From: Candidatus Saccharimonadota bacterium | GTDB lineage: Bacteria; Patescibacteriota; Saccharimonadia; Saccharimonadales; Saccharimonadaceae | Direction of reading: 5' to 3' | Assembly (NCBI GenBank): GCA_017613135.1 | Contig: JAGAEN010000014.1 | Span: forward strand, 1 to 46,601 | DNA length: 46,601 bases | Shown here: positions 39,847-46,601 of the stretch, in pieces | Layout of the letters: the number at the start of each line of letters is the position of its first letter | Numbering within the stretch: the stretch's first letter is position 1 | Position numbers and translations under genes: made by a program | Notes under the pieces: model-generated | What the model was told of the DNA's origin: nothing | The model's input: the letters and a program-made list of their open reading frames with translations, nothing else | Database searches by the model: none

Positions 39847-42519
39847 TTATTTTTTCCGCTTTGACTTAGATTTTGATTTCTTCTTCTTAGAGCCGGATTT
39901 TTTACCAGTCTTAAGAGCTCTCTTCGGCACTGGGTGTGCTCCTGGCGTCTTTTTCTTAAACTCTGAATCTAGATTTCTCTCACCTTTTGAAATTTCATTC
40001 ACGCCCCGCTCGGTTTGTGATCCCGCCATCTTGGTAAGCTCGGATTCGTATTCCTCACCGTCCGTCACATTATCTGCCGCCGCCTCCGAAGGAGTAATCG
40101 AGAGCAAAATCTTCAAAACTTCCTCGCGCAAATTCCTCTGCAACCCATCAAACAACTTCTGCGACTCCGAGCGATATTCCACCAAAGGATCTCTTTGCCC
40201 TACCGAGCGCCAATGAATCCCCTCGCGCAGATGTTGCATATTTTCAAGGTGTTGCATCCACAAAGTATCAAGCACTTTAAGATACACTTCGCGCTCCACT
40301 TTCCGCATCGTCTCTGCGCCAAATTCCGCTTCCTTGTCTTTATAAGTCTCTTCAATCGCTTCAAGCGCCAATTTCTTACGGTCTTTTTCTTTACGCTTCA
40401 ACCCAATTTCATGAATTAAATCATCATCAAAATCAAATACCGCCTTAAACTCCTTATCAAAATTCTTATTTACTCGCGATGAAAACTCCGTTAACATCTC
40501 CGCTTCATCCCGCATCAACCTCTGAATTTCTTTATAAATATCCTCACCTTCAAGAATCTTCCGACGCATCATATACACTACTTTGCGGTGACGATTAATC
40601 ACGTTATCGTATTGCACCACGTTTTTCCGAGAGTCAAAGTTAAATCCTTCGATGCGTTTCTGCGCCGCTTCGAGTGTCTTTGAAATCGCCTTAGTTTGAA
40701 TTGGCGTATCTTCTGGCACCCCGAGTCTCGTCATCAACATCTTCACTCTATCGCCTTGGAAAATTCGCATCAAATCATCTTCGCAAGACACAAAGAATTG
40801 TGTCGTCCCTGGATCACCTTGCCGACCACCACGACCTCTGAGCTGATTATCTACTCGCCTCGAATCATGTCTTTCCGAACCAATCACCACGAGACCACCT
40901 AATTCTCTTACGCCTTCACCGAGTTTAATATCGGTACCACGACCTGCCATATTAGTCGCAAGCGTAATCGCGCCCTTCTCACCAGCTTTTGCAATAATCG
41001 CCGCCTCACGCTCATTATTCTTTGCATTCAAAAGCTCATATGGTAAGCCAAATTCATCCAAATACCGCGCAATTTCTTCATTATTTGCAATCGAGCCCGA
41101 GCCTACTAGCACCGGCTGACCTTTTTCGTGATATTCCTTCACCGCCTCGGCAATCGCTTTTAACTTCCCAGCCTTAGTTTTATAAATCAAATCGTCCTTA
41201 TCCACCCGAATAATCGGCTTATTGGGTGGAATCTGAATCACATCCAGAGCATAAATCTGCTGGAACTCCTCAGCCTCCGTAAACGCCGTACCAGTCATAC
41301 CAGACAGTTTCTTATACAAACGGAAGAAATTCTGGAACGAAATCGTCGCGAGAGTCATCGACTCTTGCTTCACCACCACACCTTCCTTAGCTTCAATCGC
41401 TTGGTGCAAACCTTCATTGTATCGCCGACCCTGCATCAACCGCCCAGTATGCTCGTCTACAATAATCACTTCGCCCGAATTCGTCACTACATAATCCTTA
41501 TCACGCTTAAATAGCACTTCCGCGCGAATTGCTTGCTCGAGATGATAAACCAGTGGTGTATTCTTCGTAGAATACAGATTGTCTACTCCCAAAATCTGCT
41601 GGACTTTTTCAATTCCTTTATCAGTCAATGTCACCGAGCGTCGCTTCTCATCAAGAATATAATCTTCTGGCGTGAGTCTAGCTGCCACCTTTGCAAATTG
41701 ATAATATGCTTCCGGATTATCGCCCGCCGGCGCACTAATAATGAGTGGCGTCCTTGCCTCATCAATCAGAATCGAGTCTACCTCATCCACAATCGCAAAA
41801 TTTAACTCTCGCTGACGGAGATATTGTACTTCCGAAGTCATATTATCACGAAGATAATCAAACCCAAACTCATTGTTCGTCCCGTAAGTAATGTCAGCAT
41901 TGTAAGCCTCTTTTCTCGTACAAGGCTTCAAATGGACAAATCTCTCATCATCATGCTCGTCATTTTCGTACTCACGATCATAAATAAACGAAGCCTCATT
42001 AATAATCACCCCCACCGACACGCCCAGAAAATCATAAATCGGCCCGTTCCAGCCCGCATCACGTTGCGCGAGATAATCATTCACCGTCACTACGTGTACA
42101 CCGTGCCCCGTGAGAGCATTAAGATATGCCGGGAGCATCGCCACGAGAGTTTTACCTTCACCCGTCTTCATTTCCGCCACCGCGCCTTCGTGAAGCACCA
42201 TACCACCAATCAACTGTACATCATATGGCCTGAGACCCAAAATACGCTTCGATGCTTCTCTTGCCACTGCAAACACCTCGGGCAAAATATCATCGAGCGA
42301 TTTTTTCTCCAAAATCTTCTTAAACTTCTCCGTCTGCGCCGCGAGCTCCTTATCACTCATCTTCTCATACTTTGGCTCTAATTTATTAATCTCTTGTGCC
42401 CTCTTCCATAGCCGTCTTAGGATTTTTTTCTGCGCGTCACCAAACACACCCTGCAAAAATTTAGTTAATGCGGTCTTATCAGCCAACTTATCGGTCGGTT
42501 TCTTTTCTTTTTTAGCCAT
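39847..42519 (-). CDS. secA: Preprotein translocase ATPase SecA
   Basis: An 890-residue SecA of normal length. Walker A MKTGEGKTLVAMLPAYLNAL, DEAD-like VDEVDSILIDEARTPLIIS, and motifs ATNMAGRGTDIKLG and GRGGRQGDPG are all present; the preprotein crosslinking and helical scaffold domains follow. The C-terminal zinc finger (CxC...CH or CC) is missing and replaced by a strongly basic Lys/Ser/Arg tail of about 30 residues. SecA powers export of the surface proteins in this window. secY is not nearby. It follows hpf, as in many Gram-positive bacteria. Confidence 0.97.
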   Translation of the reverse strand: MAKKEKKPTDKLADKTALTKFLQGVFGDAQKKILRRLWKRAQEINKLEPKYEKMSDKELAAQTEKFKKILEKKSLDDILPEVFAVAREASKRILGLRPYDVQLIGGMVLHEGAVAEMKTGEGKTLVAMLPAYLNALTGHGVHVVTVNDYLAQRDAGWNGPIYDFLGVSVGVIINEASFIYDREYENDEHDDERFVHLKPCTRKEAYNADITYGTNNEFGFDYLRDNMTSEVQYLRQRELNFAIVDEVDSILIDEARTPLIISAPAGDNPEAYYQFAKVAARLTPEDYILDEKRRSVTLTDKGIEKVQQILGVDNLYSTKNTPLVYHLEQAIRAEVLFKRDKDYVVTNSGEVIIVDEHTGRLMQGRRYNEGLHQAIEAKEGVVVKQESMTLATISFQNFFRLYKKLSGMTGTAFTEAEEFQQIYALDVIQIPPNKPIIRVDKDDLIYKTKAGKLKAIAEAVKEYHEKGQPVLVGSGSIANNEEIARYLDEFGLPYELLNAKNNEREAAIIAKAGEKGAITLATNMAGRGTDIKLGEGVRELGGLVVIGSERHDSRRVDNQLRGRGGRQGDPGTTQFFVSCEDDLMRIFQGDRVKMLMTRLGVPEDTPIQTKAISKTLEAAQKRIEGFNFDSRKNVVQYDNVINRHRKVVYMMRRKILEGEDIYKEIQRLMRDEAEMLTEFSSRVNKNFDKEFKAVFDFDDDLIHEIGLKRKEKDRKKLALEAIEETYKDKEAEFGAETMRKVEREVYLKVLDTLWMQHLENMQHLREGIHWRSVGQRDPLVEYRSESQKLFDGLQRNLREEVLKILLSITPSEAAADNVTDGEEYESELTKMAGSQTERGVNEISKGERNLDSEFKKKTPGAHPVPKRALKTGKKSGSKKKKSKSKSKRKK

Positions 42520-42540
42520 AAATCACTCCAATCTCTTTTT

Positions 42541-42549
42541 ATTCTAGCA
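42541..42549 (-). promoter_or_regulatory. Extended -10 promoter of secA
   Basis: TGCTAGAAT on the minus strand, about 21 bases before the ATG, with a TTGGAGTG ribosome binding site between. Confidence 0.55.
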
Positions 42550-42551
42550 CA

Positions 42552-42914
42552 TTAGTGCTTCTTTATAAAGAGATTTTTTAGACTATGTTTCTTGCGATGC
42601 GGTTGCATCTCCAACTTATAGCGCCGGATCTGTCCAGTTAACTTTGCTTCCACCAAATCCGCCCCAGCAAAAATGTTCGTGCACTCATCACGTGCCGCAA
42701 TCACCTTACCACCTGGGATTTCCATTGCCGCCGAAATCTCATATTTTTCTGCCTTACTCTTACCAATTTCCGTAACTATTACTTTTGCCACCACATCTTT
42801 TTTAAACCCACGTGGCAAGTAACGGTCAAGTTTCCCGATTCGCTTCTCCACATATTTCCGAAATGTTTCTTCTACCTTAAACCCATTTCCGGTGATTTCA
42901 ATTTTTTCTATCAT
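42552..42914 (-). CDS. hpf: Ribosome hibernation-promoting factor, short form
   Basis: A 120-residue protein of the HPF/YfiA family. The opening MIEKIEITGNGFKVEETFRKYVEKRIGKLDRY and the ATG-proximal beta-alpha fold match; the long C-terminal dimerisation domain of long HPF is absent, leaving a basic tail. It should bind the small subunit in resting cells. It has an AAAGGAG ribosome binding site and lies 47 bases after serS, with which it may be cotranscribed; the hpf-secA order is conserved in Firmicutes. Confidence 0.9.
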   Translation of the reverse strand: MIEKIEITGNGFKVEETFRKYVEKRIGKLDRYLPRGFKKDVVAKVIVTEIGKSKAEKYEISAAMEIPGGKVIAARDECTNIFAGADLVEAKLTGQIRRYKLEMQPHRKKHSLKNLFIKKH

Positions 42915-42961
42915 TTTTTCTCCTTTTTTACATTACCTCTGTTATTTTCGGGACATTTGTC

Positions 42962-44206
42962 TCAAATCTCCGTCTTCCCACCAAGATACGGTCTCAAAAC
43001 TTCCGGAACCGTGAGTTTCCCGCCTTCTTTCGCGTAGTTTTCGAGCATCACCACGAGCGCCCGTGCTAGCGGTATCGCTGTCCCATTCAAAGTATGTACA
43101 AATTCCACCGTGCCATCTTTGCGTCGTACCCGCACGTTACAAGCTCGCGCTTGAAAATCTGTACAGTTTGAACACGACGTAATCTCCTGATATTTCTGAT
43201 TTACCGGCGACCAATATTCCATATCGTACTTTTTCGCTGCCGGCGCCCCGAGGTCCCCCGCTGCAATATTAATAATATGGTACGGAACGCCCAGCCCCTG
43301 CCAGATTTCCTCTTCAATTTGAAGAATCTTCCCGTGCATTTCCTTTGACTGCTCCGGCAAACAAAACACATACATCTCTAGTTTATTAAACTGGTGCACC
43401 CGGAAAAGCCCGCGCGTATATTTCCCATAAGTCCCCGCCTCTTTTCTAAAACACGCCGAATAACCTGCGTACATTAGAGGCAACTTATCTTCATCAATAA
43501 TCTCATCCATATGATAACCAGTGAGTGGCATTTCCGCCGTCGCAATCATCGCGAGATCTTCCCCTTCAATATAATACTCATCAGACTGTTCTGAAGTCCG
43601 CGGGTTAAATCCACACCCCTCAAGCACCCTTGAAGACACCATATCTGGCACCGTCATATAAGTAAATCCATGTTCTAGAACTTTGCTTATCCCATACTGC
43701 AACAACGCATTTTCCAGCAAAGCCAACTCGCCTTTTAGGTAATAAAACTTCGCTCCTGCGACTTTCGCCCCCCGCTCAAAATCTACCCAGTCCCGGCTCA
43801 CCGCATAATCCAAATGATCCACTCCAGTAGTGTGATTTTCACCCCACTTCTTCACCTCCACCGAACATTCCTCTCCCCCTAGTGGCACATCATCAAAAAT
43901 CACATTCGGCACCGCCTTCACCATAGTTGAAAGTCGCCCTTCAACCTCCGACAATTTCTCTTCTAATTCCGCAAGTTCCGCCTTGATTTTCTTCCCCTCT
44001 TCGATTAGCTCCGGCGCTGGCTTACCACCTTTCATTTTCCCCGCAATTTCATTCCGCCGCGCTCTTAATTCTTCTACTAAAACAAGTATTTTTTTCCGCT
44101 CACCATCTAGTCGCACCACTTCGTCGACGTCAATCTTATAGCCTTTTTCCTTGGTAGACTTCTCCACCAAAGCGAGATTCTCTCTAATAAACTTCACATC
44201 TAACAT
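42962..44206 (-). CDS. serS: Seryl-tRNA synthetase
   Basis: A 414-residue class II synthetase. An N-terminal coiled coil (about residues 30-100) that clamps tRNA-Ser is followed by the catalytic core: TAEMPLTGYHMDE, motif 2 ACFRKEAGTYGKYTRGLFRVHQFNKLE, ITSCSNCTDFQARACNVR, and motif 3 NGTAIPLARALVVMLENY. It charges tRNA-Ser. Its extended -10 (44214-44222) overlaps the ksgA stop and sits 7 bases before the ATG, so the mRNA should be leaderless. Confidence 0.97.
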   Translation of the reverse strand: MLDVKFIRENLALVEKSTKEKGYKIDVDEVVRLDGERKKILVLVEELRARRNEIAGKMKGGKPAPELIEEGKKIKAELAELEEKLSEVEGRLSTMVKAVPNVIFDDVPLGGEECSVEVKKWGENHTTGVDHLDYAVSRDWVDFERGAKVAGAKFYYLKGELALLENALLQYGISKVLEHGFTYMTVPDMVSSRVLEGCGFNPRTSEQSDEYYIEGEDLAMIATAEMPLTGYHMDEIIDEDKLPLMYAGYSACFRKEAGTYGKYTRGLFRVHQFNKLEMYVFCLPEQSKEMHGKILQIEEEIWQGLGVPYHIINIAAGDLGAPAAKKYDMEYWSPVNQKYQEITSCSNCTDFQARACNVRVRRKDGTVEFVHTLNGTAIPLARALVVMLENYAKEGGKLTVPEVLRPYLGGKTEI

Positions 44207-44213
44207 ATATATT

Positions 44214-44222
44214 ATTATAGCA
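44214..44222 (-). promoter_or_regulatory. Extended -10 promoter of serS (leaderless)
   Basis: TGCTATAAT on the minus strand; it contains the ksgA stop codon (44215-44217) and ends 7 bases before the serS ATG. Confidence 0.7.
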
Positions 44223-44949
44223 CGTTTTTGTATAGCCGCTGATAATCGGATAAATGTAAATCAGCTGGTCTCGCATCTCTTGATAAACCTAGTTTATCAA
44301 AAATCAAGATAAGCTCTTCTTTCGACTTATGTCCCGCAAGATTATGTATTAGTTTCTTTCTCGGTGCCTTAAACGCTAACTTTATAAAGTCCATCACCGC
44401 GTCCGACACCACTGGCGCGTGGGGCGTTAGGACCAACACCTGCGAATCCACCTTCGGTGGTGGCGTAAACTCACCCTTTAGAACCACCGGCCCGAGCTCC
44501 ACCTCCGCCCGATTTTTCACAAATAAGGATAGCACTGTCTCTTTTTCCGACGCCACCCGCTCCGCCACTTCTTTTTGCATCAGGAGCACCACTTTCTCCG
44601 GCAGTACCTCCGCCGTCAGCACCTTCTCGATAATCGGACTAGTAATATAATACGGGATATTCCCCGCCACCTTATAACCAGCTGGCATCTTGCTAAAATC
44701 AAATTTCAAAATATCCCCATTCACCACTTCCAGATTTTTCCCTGGAAATGACCCTGGGAGTTTCCGCGCTAAATCTGCGTCAAACTCCACCGCCACAATC
44801 TTTTTAAATCTCCGAAAGAGCGACGACGTCAAAGTCCCTAACCCCGGCCCGATTTCAAGACATATCTCACCACCGCCCGTGAGTTCAGCAATTTCTTCCA
44901 AAATCACTCGGTTATTTAACCAGTGCTGGCCTAGCGCTTTATTGACCAT
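44215..44949 (-). CDS. ksgA: 16S rRNA (adenine1518/1519-N6)-dimethyltransferase
   Basis: A 244-residue KsgA/RsmA. The start MVNKALGQHWLNN matches the family; an upstream in-frame reading to 45018 would overlap the previous gene by 80 bases and has no family support. SAM motif I is EIGPGLGTLTSSLF and motif IV NIPYYITSPIIEK. It methylates two adjacent adenines in the 16S 3' hairpin, a late small-subunit checkpoint. It overlaps the G5-3D gene by 11 bases, a neighbourhood also seen for yabE/rpfB and ksgA in Gram-positive bacteria. Confidence 0.95.
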   Translation of the reverse strand: MVNKALGQHWLNNRVILEEIAELTGGGEICLEIGPGLGTLTSSLFRRFKKIVAVEFDADLARKLPGSFPGKNLEVVNGDILKFDFSKMPAGYKVAGNIPYYITSPIIEKVLTAEVLPEKVVLLMQKEVAERVASEKETVLSLFVKNRAEVELGPVVLKGEFTPPPKVDSQVLVLTPHAPVVSDAVMDFIKLAFKAPRKKLIHNLAGHKSKEELILIFDKLGLSRDARPADLHLSDYQRLYKNVL

Positions 44950-46024
44950 TCCGATTCGTCCAATCCGTCGCGAGATCAAACTGCTCCGGGTTCGTATCAG
45001 CAAAAGTCCCTGTATCATACACCCGCCCAGGACCTAGCGACGTCTCCACCACCGAGCACCGCGGATAACGTGACAAATTTGCCGCCACCAACACATATCC
45101 TTCGGCATCCACCTTCACCCCATCATCTCGCACAGTATAATAAGCCTTCACCCCACATTCCCGCGCCGCAATCACCATTACCCCCCGCATCGGCAAATCA
45201 TAATAAGTCTCCTGCCGCTCAACAATTGTCCCATCCGACTTCCGCACCGTATAGCGATTTCTCCCTCTACTTCTCGTAAGTGGCGTCCTTTCAATCTCGC
45301 TCGCTCCCACTGCCACAATCTTCGTCACCGGCTCCCTTTTAACTTCTTCACCAATTAACTCCCGCTTCACTTCAGCCCCATTTTCATAAAACACTTCGTA
45401 GTTTAATACTTTAAGCCCTACCTCCCCGAGCTGTCTCACCTCTTTTTCTCCCGGCGTCATATTGTAATCTTTTATAATCTTCTCCGGGAACATGATTTCT
45501 TCCTCTACCGTCACCATCCTCCCACCATTTCGCACAATTTCATAAATTTCTACCATACCCGCTTCTAGAAAACTCGTGTTTCGCATCAAATTTACCTCAT
45601 CTCCATCGTAAATCGTAAAGCCACTCGTCCGCGCAATCGTCTTCGCATCATAGCTCGATGCCATCACATATTTTTCCACCGCCCCATCCTTTAAAATCAC
45701 CGGCCTTGCCCGATAAATATTTATAAAGTAATTATTGCTATCAATCACACTTTTAAGCTCAGGCTCTACCGTATCTGCCTCACCAAGTACTACTCCTGCT
45801 CGCTCCAGCACTTTCTCCACCGTTATCGCGCCACTTTTTACTACCAATCTCTCTGACCCATCATAAATATTCACAAAATATTCTCCGGTGTCTAACACTA
45901 TCTCGCCGTCACTATCTGCATAAGTTCTCTGCCGCCCCACTATATAAACTGAACCAAAAACCACCACCAAAATCAAAGTCACCAAGACAAAAAGCAGTTT
46001 GTCAATGCTCTTATCAAGCCTCAT
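44939..46024 (-). CDS. YabE/Rpf-like protein: DUF348, G5 and 3D domains
   Basis: A 361-residue envelope protein. One N-terminal membrane segment (about 9-30) anchors it; two ubiquitin-like DUF348 units (about 45-150) follow, then a G5 domain (about 185-265, ending in TPLTRSRGRNRYTVRKSDG) and a C-terminal 3D-like region (YYTVRDDGVKVDAEGYVLVAANLSRYPRCSVV through YDTGTFAD and FDLATDW, with the conserved Asp residues). The 3D fold is that of MltA-type peptidoglycan lytic enzymes; G5 binds glycans. It probably remodels peptidoglycan in growth or division. Its -10 lies 6 bases before the ATG. Confidence 0.85.
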   Translation of the reverse strand: MRLDKSIDKLLFVLVTLILVVVFGSVYIVGRQRTYADSDGEIVLDTGEYFVNIYDGSERLVVKSGAITVEKVLERAGVVLGEADTVEPELKSVIDSNNYFINIYRARPVILKDGAVEKYVMASSYDAKTIARTSGFTIYDGDEVNLMRNTSFLEAGMVEIYEIVRNGGRMVTVEEEIMFPEKIIKDYNMTPGEKEVRQLGEVGLKVLNYEVFYENGAEVKRELIGEEVKREPVTKIVAVGASEIERTPLTRSRGRNRYTVRKSDGTIVERQETYYDLPMRGVMVIAARECGVKAYYTVRDDGVKVDAEGYVLVAANLSRYPRCSVVETSLGPGRVYDTGTFADTNPEQFDLATDWTNRNGQ

Positions 46025-46030
46025 ACCTCC

Positions 46031-46039
46031 ATTATACCA
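46031..46039 (-). promoter_or_regulatory. Extended -10 promoter of the G5-3D gene
   Basis: TGGTATAAT on the minus strand, then the six bases GGAGGT, then the ATG at 46024. The six bases look like a perfect Shine-Dalgarno sequence but are too close to the ATG, and probably upstream of the transcript, so they may act in DNA. Confidence 0.65.
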
Positions 46040-46063
46040 CCTTTTTATTTAATACAAAATCAG

Positions 46064-46100
46064 CAAACTTTATAAAGTTTGTCAAAGTTTATAAAGTTTT
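46064..46100 (-). repeat. Two 18-bp palindromic repeats upstream of the G5-3D promoter
   Basis: A perfect palindrome CAAACTTTATAAAGTTTG (46064-46081) and a close copy CAAAGTTTATAAAGTTTT (46083-46100), 19 bp apart and about 25 bp beyond the -10. This looks like a paired binding site for a DNA-binding dimer. Confidence 0.6.
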
Positions 46101-46208
46101 TGAGAAAGTTTTAGGCGGAGGGGCTATTCCGGAGGCTCGGAAGGAGGAAGAGACAGAAACAGAAAGACTGGACTCTTACTCGCCTCACTGGATGCTACCC
46201 GCTACGGG

Positions 46209-46601
46209 CTAAGAACCAGCCACGCAGCGGACTGTGTTCCCGTAGTACTTGTAGCCGCTACTCGTCCCGGGGCGGACGTCGTTACTGTAGAGGTACAGGT
46301 AGTACGCGCCGCTGCGATTGTACGCCGAGGACGACCAATAGTACCCGCGACTGCTACGACTGCCCGCCTGCGCGCCATCCCAGAGCCCGGAGTAAACAAA
46401 GTTATTTGGGAATGAACGCCACTTAACAGACTGAGTAGAACCTGCGGTGCTATCCTGGTTTTGACCAGTACCACCCATCACTCGGTCTAGGTAGGAGAAG
46501 CCACCTACACGCCAAGTACTGCTGGCTTCTTGGTTGTCTAGTTCTCCAGTAGATGTATAGCCTAGTGGTAGATGCCAGTTAGATGGGCAGATGGAAGTAC
46601 C
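46209..46601 (-). CDS. FISUMP-domain surface protein, C-terminal part (cut by right edge)
   Basis: The last 130 codons of a gene that begins beyond the right edge; the frame is open to base 46601. It carries the end of a FISUMP domain: SICPSNWHLPLG at the left, then WRSFPNNFVYSGLWDG, GYYWSSSAYNRSGAYYLYLYS and the closing YYGNTVRCVAGS. FISUMP domains are typical of secreted proteins in Fibrobacter, Bacteroidetes and Saccharibacteria; the function is unknown. The two cysteines (ICP and VRCV) are conserved in the family. It stops at TAG with nothing after the domain, so the anchor must be elsewhere in the protein. Confidence 0.88.
   Translation of the reverse strand, partial: GTSICPSNWHLPLGYTSTGELDNQEASSTWRVGGFSYLDRVMGGTGQNQDSTAGSTQSVKWRSFPNNFVYSGLWDGAQAGSRSSRGYYWSSSAYNRSGAYYLYLYSNDVRPGTSSGYKYYGNTVRCVAGS

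Noticed and set aside
41824-42381. 185-codon rightward reading frame inside secA
   Set aside because: It lies antisense to the strongly conserved SecA motor domain, has no promoter or ribosome binding site and a biased composition typical of a shadow frame.
44950-45018. Longer N-terminus of KsgA
   Set aside because: The extra 23 residues do not match the family and would overlap the G5-3D gene by 80 bases; MVNKALGQHWL is the expected start.
1-46601. tRNA or rRNA genes
   Set aside because: I saw no cloverleaf with a T-loop GTTCRANNC box and no rRNA-like conserved stretches; a covariance search could still find one.

Overview
The window is bacterial and looks like a member of the Candidate Phyla Radiation (Patescibacteria), most probably Candidatus Saccharibacteria (TM7). 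The support is a compact, almost single-strand layout; ribosomal proteins with lysine/alanine-rich tails; no gene for L30 or L29 at their usual places; FISUMP-type and Cna_B/VWA surface proteins; a TPDTG-type sorting signal; and standard-code RF2. UGA is a real stop here: several genes end in TGA within ATGA overlaps, and prfB carries intact SPF and GGQ motifs. This makes the UGA-recoding lineages (Absconditabacteria, Gracilibacteria) unlikely. The phylum call is an inference from gene content and was not tested by a tree.

Layout, left to right; nearly everything is read leftward. (1) 1-1717: start of a surface protein cut by the window edge, a small membrane protein and a membrane-anchored FKBP-type prolyl isomerase. 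(2) 1755-4006: the distal half of the spc operon (rplF-rplR-rpsE-rplO) with its own promoter and a very long terminator hairpin; secY does not follow. (3) 4043-19715: an exopolysaccharide locus of the Wzx/Wzy type: PHP phosphatase, BY-kinase/copolymerase, UDP-glucuronate 4-epimerase, flippase, acetyltransferase, TupA-like ATP-grasp protein, polymerase, glycosyltransferases, phosphoglycosyl transferase, DegT aminotransferase and a CapD-type dehydratase interrupted by an in-frame UGA. (4) 19743-25046: a 1734-residue secreted VWA/Cna_B adhesin with a duplicated 456-residue block. (5) 25089-31845: the S10 and proximal spc genes from rplC to rpsH, tightly coupled, with a structured leader in front of rplC and a terminator behind rpsH. 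(6) 31852-36092: prfB and a set of unfamiliar small or hypothetical genes, plus a four-hairpin array and a folded leader. (7) 36085-38585: the only rightward genes, dus (with an in-frame palindromic insertion) and murD, separated by a 204-bp inverted repeat. (8) 38557-46039: M16 peptidase, secA, hpf, serS, ksgA and a YabE/Rpf-like G5-3D protein. (9) 46209-46601: the end of a FISUMP surface protein cut by the right edge.

The main structural point is that the canonical S8-L6 junction of the spc operon is split by about 21 kb of cell-surface genes, while gene order on both sides is otherwise conserved. A second theme is promoter architecture: almost every transcription unit has an extended -10 (TGnTATAAT), and in at least eight cases it sits only 6-9 bases before the start codon, so these mRNAs should be leaderless or nearly so. 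The surface genes fit together as an envelope programme for a single-membrane, probably host-attached cell: EPS synthesis and phospho-control, a sortable adhesin, FISUMP proteins, a peptidoglycan-active 3D protein and SecA for export. The dedicated promoters and terminators keep the interleaved ribosomal genes transcriptionally separate from them.
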